Source of the DNA: MVYY01 sp012517575
GTDB lineage: Bacteria > Bacteroidota > Bacteroidia > Bacteroidales > Paludibacteraceae
Reading direction: 5' to 3'
Length of the DNA stretch: 64,000 bases
Assembly (NCBI GenBank): GCA_031629035.1
Contig: JAVLUG010000005.1
Span: forward strand, 62,001-126,000
Under the pieces are notes generated by a model. That model saw only the letters and a list, made by a program, of their open reading frames with translations. It was not told where the DNA came from and made no database searches. The position numbers and the translations under genes were made by a program. Shown in pieces: positions 9,759 through 17,798 of the stretch. How positions within the stretch are numbered: position 1 is the stretch's first letter; each line of letters starts with the position of its first letter.

Positions 9759-11657
9759 ATGAAATTTTCTTATTCAATATTGTTTTTTTGTGTCACTGCT
9801 TTTTGTTTTTCCGTAAAGGCTCAAACGGTAATGATAGACGGTGTTCCTCGAGATACCAGTTATACAGTTTACAGCACTTTTATCAAGTTGAAAAAGCAGT
9901 ATCCTTTTATCCGTCCCGTCGAAACAAAGATTTCTGATGATTTAGCTTGCTACGAAAACATTCCGTATAAAACTATTTCAACGGAAAGAAAACTTATATT
10001 GAATATCTATCGACGAAAAGGGAACGAACTTTTACCGGTCGTATTAATGATTCACGGTGGAGGATGGAATTCCGGTTCACCTGCATTACAGAAAGCAATG
10101 GCCTTCAATTTGGCTCGAAAAGGTTTTGTTGCGATAACAGTCGAATATCGTCTTATTCCCGAAGCAATATTCCCTGCTGCAGTGGATGATTTGGAAGATG
10201 CCGTAAAATGGATCGTTGAAAATGCAGGAACTTACAGAATCAATCGGGATAAAATTACTGTTTCGGGATGCTCGGCCGGTGGTCAGTTAGCAGCCTTGAT
10301 TGGAACAAAAAATAAGGATAAATTGATTAAAGCCGTTATAAACATTGATGGAATTTCAACCTTTATCGATAAGGCTACGATTGATAGGTCTGAAAAAGCT
10401 CGAACTTCAGGTGATAAGATGCCGGTTGATGCCTTGTGGCTGGGTGGAACTTTTTCGGAAAGCCCCGATAATTGGAAGGCTGCTTCAGCGCTAACTTGGG
10501 TGAATAAAAATTCAGCTCCTGTCTGTTTTATCAACAGTTCCATCCCACGTTTTCATAATGGCAGGGACGAACATATCCGAATGTTGGACAGTTTAGGCAT
10601 TTATTCCGAAGTTCATGTTTTTGATAATTCTCCTCATTCTTTTTGGCATTTTCATCCGTGGCAATTATCAACTGTCCAGTACGTTGCGAACTTTTTGAAT
10701 AAAATTTTTGACAAATCTTCCAACGCAATCGATCACTCGAAATATGATATAGTCGTTGCTCAAGACGGCAGTGGTGATTTCAAAACTGTTCAGGAAGCCA
10801 TCAATGCCGTGCCCGATTTTCGCAAAAGGGAAACCCGCATTTTTATACGCAACGGATTTTACAGGGAAAAAATCATTATTCCGGAAACGAAGGATTCGTT
10901 GACCCTGATTGGAGAAGATAGGAATAAAACGATTCTGTCGTACAATAATTTTGCTTCAAAATCAAGCGGATTTGGCGATCAACTTGGAACTTCCGGTTCG
11001 GCAAGCGTTTATATTTGTTCGCCCAATTTTATGGCCGATAATTTAACTTTCGAGAATGCAGCCGGACCGATTGGTCAGGCAGTTGCAGCTGTTATTCGAA
11101 GTGATAAGGCACGTTTCATCAATTGTAAATTTTTAGGATTCCAGGACACACTTTATCCTCACAAAGACGACAGCAGACAATATTACAAAAATTGTTACAT
11201 CGAAGGGACGGTAGATTTTATTTTTGGCTTTTCCACTGCTTATTTTGACTCATGTGAACTTTACTGCAAAGAAAGCGGATTTGTTACTGCAGCTGCAACA
11301 CCTCAAGAAAGTAACTATGGATTTGTGTTTTATCGTTGTAAAATGAAAGGTGATAATCCGGCTTCATTTTATTTGGGAAGGCCTTGGAGGCCTTATGCAA
11401 AAGTGGCTTTTATCGAATGCGATATGACCAACGTTATAAAACCGGAAGGTTGGGACAATTGGGGTAAAGTTTCCAATGAAAAAACGGCTCAATTTTCGGA
11501 ATATCAAAATTCGGGTGAAGGCGGAAATTTATCGAATCGTCGTGTGAAATGGTCGAAAACGCTTTCATCCCGACAAGTTAAAAATTTCGACAAGGAAATA
11601 GTACTCGGGAAAGATTTTTTTGAAAAAAAGGAAGATTTTCATTCAAACACAAAGTAA
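9759..11657 (+). CDS. Bifunctional alpha/beta-hydrolase esterase - pectin methylesterase fusion
   Basis: The start at 9759 gives a signal peptide (MKFSYSILFF... KAQ); upstream in-frame codons lack a plausible leader. The N-terminal half (residues ~60-315) is an alpha/beta-hydrolase of the acetyl-esterase type, with the oxyanion motif HGGGW at 99-103, nucleophile Ser172 in GCSAGG and a candidate catalytic His293 in SPHSFW. The C-terminal half (~328-632) is a complete CE8 pectinesterase with Gln462-Asp463, Asp486 and Arg541 (GRPWRP). One chain may therefore remove both acyl (probably acetyl) and methyl esters from pectin. There is no T9SS tag. The stop is one base from the next ATG. The esterase substrate is inferred from context only. 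Confidence 0.9.
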   Translation: MKFSYSILFFCVTAFCFSVKAQTVMIDGVPRDTSYTVYSTFIKLKKQYPFIRPVETKISDDLACYENIPYKTISTERKLILNIYRRKGNELLPVVLMIHGGGWNSGSPALQKAMAFNLARKGFVAITVEYRLIPEAIFPAAVDDLEDAVKWIVENAGTYRINRDKITVSGCSAGGQLAALIGTKNKDKLIKAVINIDGISTFIDKATIDRSEKARTSGDKMPVDALWLGGTFSESPDNWKAASALTWVNKNSAPVCFINSSIPRFHNGRDEHIRMLDSLGIYSEVHVFDNSPHSFWHFHPWQLSTVQYVANFLNKIFDKSSNAIDHSKYDIVVAQDGSGDFKTVQEAINAVPDFRKRETRIFIRNGFYREKIIIPETKDSLTLIGEDRNKTILSYNNFASKSSGFGDQLGTSGSASVYICSPNFMADNLTFENAAGPIGQAVAAVIRSDKARFINCKFLGFQDTLYPHKDDSRQYYKNCYIEGTVDFIFGFSTAYFDSCELYCKESGFVTAAATPQESNYGFVFYRCKMKGDNPASFYLGRPWRPYAKVAFIECDMTNVIKPEGWDNWGKVSNEKTAQFSEYQNSGEGGNLSNRRVKWSKTLSSRQVKNFDKEIVLGKDFFEKKEDFHSNTK

Positions 11658-11658
11658 A

Positions 11659-12873
11659 ATGTTCAAAATCAGTCGCTCAATATCTTTAATAGTTTTTCTA
11701 TTGCTTATTCAGAATATTTATTCGCAGTCAGTTACTGTCAGAAATCTATCCAATAATGAGTTAAAGGATTTTATGGTGGAAATTTCTGTAAAAAAATTGC
11801 CTTTGTCTATTGGTAATTACTATGTAGTTTCAAAAGAAGGCGTTCAATTGCCGGTGGAAATTGTGTCCGATATATATGGAGAACAAAAAGCAGTTTTCTC
11901 GATAGAAAAAATCGAACCAAATGCAACTTTAAATTTCAGTTTTCATCGTGGTCAAGCTGAAAATTATCCCAAACGTACGTATGCGGAAATTGCCCACAAA
12001 ATTGGAGGTCAGTTTGTAAACGGAAAATATCAGGGCGAATTTTCCTGGGTAAAACCCAATTTTATTCGTTTACCCGGAAATTTTAAAGATCATTCCTATT
12101 TCATAAAATACGAAGGTGCCGGCTGGGAAAGTGACAAGGTGGCTTATCGTTTTTATCTTGACCAGCGAAATGCACTTGATGCCTTTGGTAAAAAAACGCC
12201 TGGTATTGTTTTACCTGCTGTGGGTGTGGATGGTTACGACAATTATCATAAAATGACAGTATGGGGAATGGACGATATGGAAGTTGGCAAGTCGCTGGGT
12301 ATTGGCAGCATTGCATATTGGGATGGTGAAAAAGCTTCCAGATTGGAAAAACGCGACAGTTTGGTAAGTTGTGTGATTTCTGATGGAAAAGTTCGATCTC
12401 AAATAAAAACCATTTATTACGGTTGGGAAAATTCCTCCAATAAAGTTAATCTTACATCACTAATAACCATTGATGCCGGACATAGAGCTTCACATATGGA
12501 ATTGAAAATTGATGGTAAATTAGACAATCTTACCACCGGAATTATTAAGTTGAAGAATACTGAAATAATTGTGCCAACATCCAACGACAGTGAATGGACG
12601 TACTTCGCCACTTTTGGCTGTCAGAGTATGAATAACGACAATATGGGGCTGGCAGTTTTTTATCGAAAAAAACAATTGAAATTCCAGAGTGAAGACGAGT
12701 TAAATCATGTAATAGTTCTTACGCCCGATAATGGTTATGTTGAGTATTATTTCATGGCCACATGGGAAAAAGAATGGCAACCCATTATGGATAAAACATC
12801 GTTTTTAAATGCCATCGAAGACGAACTAAACTGCCTAAATCAAAAAGTATCAATAAATGTTCGTAAAAATTGA
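11659..12873 (+). CDS. DUF4861 family secreted protein
   Basis: The ATG at 11659 begins a signal peptide (MFKISRSISL... IYSQ); an alternative upstream start at 11620 would lie inside the preceding gene. The mature part (~380 residues) matches my recollection of DUF4861, a family found in pectin and rhamnogalacturonan utilisation loci of Bacteroidetes, with segments such as YFIKYEGAGWESDKVAYRFY, DAFGKK and GIGSIAYWDG. It is beta-rich and probably periplasmic. No function is assigned here. Its position as the last gene of the pectinase block, one base after the esterase-CE8 fusion, implies a role late in pectic-oligosaccharide processing, perhaps a hydrolase. Confidence 0.8.
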   Translation: MFKISRSISLIVFLLLIQNIYSQSVTVRNLSNNELKDFMVEISVKKLPLSIGNYYVVSKEGVQLPVEIVSDIYGEQKAVFSIEKIEPNATLNFSFHRGQAENYPKRTYAEIAHKIGGQFVNGKYQGEFSWVKPNFIRLPGNFKDHSYFIKYEGAGWESDKVAYRFYLDQRNALDAFGKKTPGIVLPAVGVDGYDNYHKMTVWGMDDMEVGKSLGIGSIAYWDGEKASRLEKRDSLVSCVISDGKVRSQIKTIYYGWENSSNKVNLTSLITIDAGHRASHMELKIDGKLDNLTTGIIKLKNTEIIVPTSNDSEWTYFATFGCQSMNNDNMGLAVFYRKKQLKFQSEDELNHVIVLTPDNGYVEYYFMATWEKEWQPIMDKTSFLNAIEDELNCLNQKVSINVRKN

Positions 12874-12976
12874 AATTCATATCAACTTCTAAAAACTATA
12901 TTACTTGTTTTTATAATTTTATTTGTTAATATTTTAAAAAAGATTTGATGTACTTATTAAAATGGGAATATTTTTA

Positions 12977-12984
12977 TAACTTTG
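12977..12984 (+). promoter_or_regulatory. -7 element of the uxaC operon promoter
   Basis: TAACTTTG matches the Bacteroidetes -7 consensus TAnnTTTG, 55 bp before the uxaC start. A clear -33 TTTG at 19-21 bp spacing is not visible. The element overlaps a 14-bp palindrome by two bases. Confidence 0.6.
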
Positions 12985-12996
12985 TGTGCGCACACA
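12983..12996. promoter_or_regulatory. Perfect 14-bp palindrome, candidate operator
   Basis: TGTGTGCGCACACA is a perfect palindrome with a central CG, a form typical of LacI-family operators. It begins inside the -7 element and covers the presumed transcription start of the uronate operon, so a repressor bound here would block initiation. It appears to be the only copy of this sequence in the window. The regulator gene is not in the window. Confidence 0.6.
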
Positions 12997-13038
12997 GTTT
13001 CAATTTTTACAGAAAATAATCTTTTAAAACAGAATAAT

Positions 13039-14445
13039 ATGCAAAGTTTTATTAACGATGATTTTTTACTGCAAAGTGATGCAGCAAAAGAGCTTTATCA
13101 TCAGCATGCCGAACATCAACCGATAATAGATTATCATTGCCACCTGAATCCCGAATACATTGCCAATGATCATCAATTCGACAATCTGGGACAAATCTGG
13201 CTCGAAGGCGATCATTACAAATGGCGTGCAATGCGGTCAAACGGCATCGATGAAAAATATTGTACCGGAAAAGATACTTCCGATTGGGAAAAATTTGAAA
13301 AATGGGCTGAAACGGTTCCTTATACGATGCGCAATCCACTTTATCACTGGACTCATTTGGAGTTGAAACGGGCTTTCGGAGTGAACAAACTCTTGAGTTC
13401 CACTACAGCAAAAGAAATATTCGATATTTGCACGGCTAAATTGCGTACAAAAGAATATTCGGCTCGTGGTTTAATGAAAAAATTCAATGTTGAGGTTGTT
13501 TGCACGACCGATGATCCGATTGACAGTTTGAATTATCACAAAGCTATAAAAGATGAAGGTTTTGGTATCAAAGTTTTGCCGGCATGGCGCCCCGACAAAG
13601 CAATGGCTGTGGAAAATCCGGTTGAATATCGGGAGTATGTCGAAAAGCTTTCGGAAGTTTCAGGTGTTGCCATTTATAAATTCGATGATTTGTTGCAGGC
13701 TTTGAGGGTTCGTCATGATTTCTTTGACAGCGTTGGTTGCAAACTTTCCGATCACGGCATTGAAGAGTTTTATGCAGAACCGAGAACACAATCGGAAATT
13801 AATAATATTTTCAACAAAGTGTATGGAGGCAAACAATTGACCAACGAAGAAATTCGCAAGTTCAAATCGGCCATGCTGTATGAAGGGGCTATTATAGATT
13901 GGGAAAAAGGTTGGACGCAGCAATTTCACTACGGAGCTCTTCGCAACAACAATTCCAGAATGATGAAACTGCTCGGACCCGATACCGGCTTTGATTCCAT
14001 TGGCGATTTCACTGTTGGAAAAGCCATGAGTGCATTTTTCAATAGTTTGGATGTTGCCGGAAAACTTGCAAAAACAATCATTTACAACTTGAATCCGCGT
14101 GATAACGATTTGGTTGCTACCATGATTGGAAATTTTCAGGATGGTACTGTTCCGGGAAAAATGCAATTTGGGTCCGGATGGTGGTTTCTCGATCAGAAAA
14201 CAGGCATTGAAGCCCAGTTGAACTCACTTTCCAATATGGGATTGCTGAGTCGTTTTGTTGGAATGTTGACCGATTCTCGAAGTTTTTTGTCTTATCCGCG
14301 ACATGAGTATTTCCGTCGCATTCTTTGCAATGTGATAGGTAATGATGTCGAAAACGGCTTACTTCCTGCTTCCGAAATGAATTTCTTGGGGAAAATGGTA
14401 GAAGATATTTCATATATGAATGCAAAAACATTTTTTAACTTTTAA
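13039..14445 (+). CDS. uxaC: Uronate isomerase (glucuronate/galacturonate isomerase)
   Basis: UxaC converts D-galacturonate to D-tagaturonate and D-glucuronate to D-fructuronate in the cytoplasm. The 468-residue length fits the family. The amidohydrolase-like metal-binding motif is seen at D31-YHCHL (His33 and His35), followed by GDHYKWRAMRSNG, a hallmark of the family, and later by DDPIDSL and WRPDK segments. The ATG at 13039 is preferred over an upstream in-frame start at 12982, which falls inside the promoter palindrome. It is the first gene of a tight operon with uxaE (13 bp gap) and handles the monosaccharide released by the secreted pectinases. Confidence 0.95.
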   Translation: MQSFINDDFLLQSDAAKELYHQHAEHQPIIDYHCHLNPEYIANDHQFDNLGQIWLEGDHYKWRAMRSNGIDEKYCTGKDTSDWEKFEKWAETVPYTMRNPLYHWTHLELKRAFGVNKLLSSTTAKEIFDICTAKLRTKEYSARGLMKKFNVEVVCTTDDPIDSLNYHKAIKDEGFGIKVLPAWRPDKAMAVENPVEYREYVEKLSEVSGVAIYKFDDLLQALRVRHDFFDSVGCKLSDHGIEEFYAEPRTQSEINNIFNKVYGGKQLTNEEIRKFKSAMLYEGAIIDWEKGWTQQFHYGALRNNNSRMMKLLGPDTGFDSIGDFTVGKAMSAFFNSLDVAGKLAKTIIYNLNPRDNDLVATMIGNFQDGTVPGKMQFGSGWWFLDQKTGIEAQLNSLSNMGLLSRFVGMLTDSRSFLSYPRHEYFRRILCNVIGNDVENGLLPASEMNFLGKMVEDISYMNAKTFFNF

Positions 14446-14458
14446 TCAATCGAATCAA

Positions 14459-15706
14459 ATGAAATTAGAAAAATATAGCTTTGGCGTCGGTGACAGATTT
14501 TCGCACCAGGGAAAAGCGCAATTGAGAGCTTTGATGAAAGCCAATGAAAAGGGATTGAACATAATTCCTGTGTGGAATAAATCCAATCGAGAACACACGT
14601 ATGTTCATTCACAGCCGAAAGATACACGAGTAGAAGCCGATAATGCCGTAAAAGCTTTGAATTATAAAGGATCTTATTTTGTTGATGCAGACCATATCAA
14701 TTTAAGTACGGTTGAACCGTTTGTTCCTGTATCCGATTTTTTTACGCTCGATGTGGCTGCGTTTATTGGCAAAGAAAGCAGTTCGGAAGATGTGAACCAA
14801 TTCATCGCTTCGTGCAGTAAATACATTGGAGATATTAAAATTCCGGGAATCAACGAAACTTTCCATGTTTCAAAAGAATTGTTGGAAAGTATTGTCCACA
14901 ATTTTTTAGCTGCAACCCAACAGGCGTCTGAAATTTATACTTATCTTAAAAAAGAAAAGGGCGCAGATAATTTCATAACGGAAGTTTCAATGGATGAGGT
15001 TGAATCTCCGCAAACACCAATAGAATTGCTTTTTATTCTAAAAATGTTGGCAGACAAAGGGGTTCCCGTTCAAACCATTGCTCCGAAATTTACCGGTCGG
15101 TTCAACAAAGGAGTCGATTATGTAGGCGATTTGGACCAATTTGCAAAAGAATTTGAAGAAGATGTGTTGATTATAGATTTTGCGGTGAAAGAGTTTGGAC
15201 TTCCCGAAGAGCTGAAATTGAGCGTTCATTCGGGTAGCGACAAGTTCTCCATTTATCCCATTATGAGCCGAATCATTAAAAAGCACAACAAAGGTTTGCA
15301 TCTTAAAACTGCCGGAACAACGTGGTTGGAGGAAGTTATCGGATTAGCAAAAGCCGGAGGTGAAGGTTTAACGGCAGCAAAAAAAATTTATGCTAATTCC
15401 TATCACCGAAAAGACGAATTGTGTGCTCCTTATGCCGATGTAATAGATATTGATGAAAGTAAATTGCCAACTGTTGAAGAAGTCAACGCATGGGGAAGTG
15501 AGAAATTTGTAAATACGTTGCGTCATGATCAATCTTGTCCAGATTACAATCCAAATTTTCGTCAGTTAATCCATGTAGCTTACAAAGTTGCAGCCGAAAT
15601 GGGAGATGAATATATTTCATTACTCGAAAAATATGAAGATATTATCGGACAATGTGTCGAAGAAAATATTTATGAACGTCATTTAAAAAGATTGTTCGAT
15701 TTGTGA
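14459..15706 (+). CDS. uxaE: Tagaturonate epimerase (UxaE family)
   Basis: The protein has 415 residues and begins MKLEKYSFGVGDRFSHQGKA; the ATG at 14459 is preferred over an in-frame start inside uxaC. By sequence pattern it belongs to the UxaE family, first described from Thermotoga as a D-tagaturonate to D-fructuronate epimerase. That step lets the galacturonate branch join the glucuronate branch without a separate tagaturonate reductase and altronate dehydratase. Fitting this, no uxaA or uxaB is present, and the next gene looks like a fructuronate reductase. The assignment rests on family recognition and context. Confidence 0.82.
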   Translation: MKLEKYSFGVGDRFSHQGKAQLRALMKANEKGLNIIPVWNKSNREHTYVHSQPKDTRVEADNAVKALNYKGSYFVDADHINLSTVEPFVPVSDFFTLDVAAFIGKESSSEDVNQFIASCSKYIGDIKIPGINETFHVSKELLESIVHNFLAATQQASEIYTYLKKEKGADNFITEVSMDEVESPQTPIELLFILKMLADKGVPVQTIAPKFTGRFNKGVDYVGDLDQFAKEFEEDVLIIDFAVKEFGLPEELKLSVHSGSDKFSIYPIMSRIIKKHNKGLHLKTAGTTWLEEVIGLAKAGGEGLTAAKKIYANSYHRKDELCAPYADVIDIDESKLPTVEEVNAWGSEKFVNTLRHDQSCPDYNPNFRQLIHVAYKVAAEMGDEYISLLEKYEDIIGQCVEENIYERHLKRLFDL

Positions 15707-15772
15707 TTATCATTTGAAAATAGAGAAAAATAATTTTATAATTTTGAAGCAACAATCTAAATAATAAATATC

Positions 15773-16585
15773 ATGTACGAACTTTTTGACATTAAGGATA
15801 AAGTCATTGCATTTACTGGTGGAACCGGAGTTTTGGGAGAGTCGATGGTGAAATATCTGGCTTCACACGGAGCAAAAGTGGCTGTTTTGGCTCGGAGCAA
15901 GGAAAAAGGCGACAAACTCGTCGAAGAAGTGAAGGAAAAAGGAAATGAAGCCATGTTTTTAGTAACGGATGTTACCAATGAAACAATTCTGAAACAAAAT
16001 GCGGAAGAAATAATTGAGAAATATGGGAAAGTGGATGTATTGGTCAATGCTGCCGGTGGAAATATGCCCGGTGCTACTATTGGACCGAATAACAATATCT
16101 TCGATTTGAAACTCGACGATTTTCGTAAAGTAGTAGATTTGAATTTGATGGGTTCTGTGATTCCGACAGTTGTTTTTGCACAATACATGGTTAAAGCCAA
16201 TAAAGGAAATATTATCAACTTTTCCTCAGCTTCGGCACTTCGTCCTTTAACCCGAGTGGCTGGATACGGAGCAGCAAAAGCAGCCGTTACCAATTTTACC
16301 AAATACATGGCGGGTGAACTGGCAACCAAGTTTGGTGAAAACTTCCGTGTAAATGCCATCTGTCCTGGATTTTTCATTACCGAACAAAATCGAACATTGT
16401 TGACTAATCCCGATGGCTCTTATACTGATCGAGGAAAAGCCGTGATTGCGCATACGCCTTTCCGCAGGTTTGGCGTCCCGGAAGATTTGTTGGGAACCAT
16501 GCATTATTTGGTGAGTGATGCTTCCAAATTTGTTACAGGCACTGTTGCCATTGTTGACGGCGGGTTTGATGCTTTTTGCGTTTAA
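15773..16585 (+). CDS. SDR-family D-fructuronate reductase (D-mannonate oxidoreductase)
   Basis: A 270-residue classical short-chain dehydrogenase/reductase. The nucleotide-binding TGGTGVLG is at 15-22, NAAG at 92-95, catalytic Ser152 in the SSAS stretch, and Tyr165-x3-Lys169 form the active site. The C-terminus (GGFDAFCV) resembles the SDR mannonate oxidoreductases often found in uronate operons of Bacteroidetes and Firmicutes. Predicted reaction: NAD(P)H-dependent reduction of D-fructuronate, made by UxaC or UxaE, to D-mannonate. Substrate assignment comes from context; SDR specificity cannot be read from sequence alone. It lies 66 bp after uxaE and 66 bp before the kinase. Confidence 0.82.
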   Translation: MYELFDIKDKVIAFTGGTGVLGESMVKYLASHGAKVAVLARSKEKGDKLVEEVKEKGNEAMFLVTDVTNETILKQNAEEIIEKYGKVDVLVNAAGGNMPGATIGPNNNIFDLKLDDFRKVVDLNLMGSVIPTVVFAQYMVKANKGNIINFSSASALRPLTRVAGYGAAKAAVTNFTKYMAGELATKFGENFRVNAICPGFFITEQNRTLLTNPDGSYTDRGKAVIAHTPFRRFGVPEDLLGTMHYLVSDASKFVTGTVAIVDGGFDAFCV

Positions 16586-16651
16586 TTTTCAGAACCGGAA
16601 AGTTTTTCAGAACATTTATTTGAAATTTAATTAAAAAAATAATATTGATTT

Positions 16652-17731
16652 ATGTCGCTTCAATTAAGAAAAAAAGCAAAATATGCCTTGTTGACACCCA
16701 CCAGCATGGGTGTTCGCATAACACCAGTGAATGGTCAGCCTGTTCACTGCAGCCAACTGTTCGAAATGCAGGCAACCAGTGCCGAAACCAATGTGGCAAG
16801 CATTTCTTCCTTTTTAGGACTTCCCGTCAAAGTGTTGACCACTTTTGTAAAGGACAGCCCGATTGCTTCGTTTATCAAATCCGATCTCCGTCGTCGAAAC
16901 ATCGATTTTGAAGGACCAGAAATTTCTCAAGGCGGCCCTTGGGGTTATCGTCATCAGTTCAATATTGCCGACAGCGGTTTTGGATTGCGTGGCCCGCGTG
17001 TGCTCAACGACCGTGCCGGCGAAGTAGGACGTACGTTGAACGTGAAGGATTTTGATTTGGAACGAATTTTTTCCAAAGAAGGAGTTCAGATAGTCCATTT
17101 ATCCGGATTGATTGCTGCTCTTTCGCCGGAAACGAGTAATTTTTGTCTGGAAATAGCACGTTATGCAAAAAAAGAGGGCACGCTAATTTCTTTTGATTTG
17201 AATTATAGGGCTACTTTTTGGAAAGGACGCGAAGCCGAATTAAAGACAACTTTTTCCGAAATCGCCTCATTGTCGGATATTTTAATCGGAAATGAAGAAG
17301 ATTTCCAACTTTGTCTGGGAATAAAAGGACCGGCCGAAGGAGGCAAAGGTTTAGAAAATGCCATTGATTCCTTCAAGGAAATGATTCGGAATGCACAGAC
17401 GACATTTCCAAATGTCAGCGTTTTTGGAAATACACTTCGTGAAGTGGTCAGTGCTAATGAACATTTGTGGGGTGCTATTGTTTATAATGGAAAAGATTGG
17501 CAAGTCATTAAACCTCGACCCATTTACGTCCTTGACCGAATTGGTGGAGGCGATGGATTTGTTGGAGGCTTGCTTTATGGAATATTGAAAGGATGGAACA
17601 TTGAACAATGTACGCAATTTGCATGGGCTAGCGGAGCATTGGCAACTACTTTCCTTACTGACTACGCACAACCGGCCGATGAAGAACAAATTTGGAGCAT
17701 TTGGGAAGGGAATGCACGCGTAAAAAGATGA
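16652..17731 (+). CDS. PfkB-family sugar-acid kinase (annotated-type KDG kinase; could act on gluconate)
   Basis: The protein has 359 residues. Ribokinase/PfkB features are visible: SAETNVA (43-49), a D182-x-N-x-R segment, NEEDF (214-218) and the signature around catalytic Asp301 in GGGDGF, where the usual GAGD is GGGD. By habit this would be called 2-dehydro-3-deoxygluconokinase (KdgK). However, neither mannonate dehydratase, which makes its KDG substrate, nor KDPG aldolase, which consumes its product, is in this operon. The next gene is 6-phosphogluconate dehydrogenase, whose substrate would come from phosphorylating gluconate. Both substrates are therefore open. Confidence 0.8.
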   Translation: MSLQLRKKAKYALLTPTSMGVRITPVNGQPVHCSQLFEMQATSAETNVASISSFLGLPVKVLTTFVKDSPIASFIKSDLRRRNIDFEGPEISQGGPWGYRHQFNIADSGFGLRGPRVLNDRAGEVGRTLNVKDFDLERIFSKEGVQIVHLSGLIAALSPETSNFCLEIARYAKKEGTLISFDLNYRATFWKGREAELKTTFSEIASLSDILIGNEEDFQLCLGIKGPAEGGKGLENAIDSFKEMIRNAQTTFPNVSVFGNTLREVVSANEHLWGAIVYNGKDWQVIKPRPIYVLDRIGGGDGFVGGLLYGILKGWNIEQCTQFAWASGALATTFLTDYAQPADEEQIWSIWEGNARVKR

Positions 17732-17798
17732 AAATGTTTGAATAGAGGGAAATTATCATTTGATGATTAAAAATATTGAAATTAAAAACGGAGAATAT

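Noticed and set aside
15757..16377. 206-codon minus-strand frame opposite the SDR gene
   Set aside because: The SDR motifs on the plus strand are complete; the minus-strand frame is low in complexity and unsupported.
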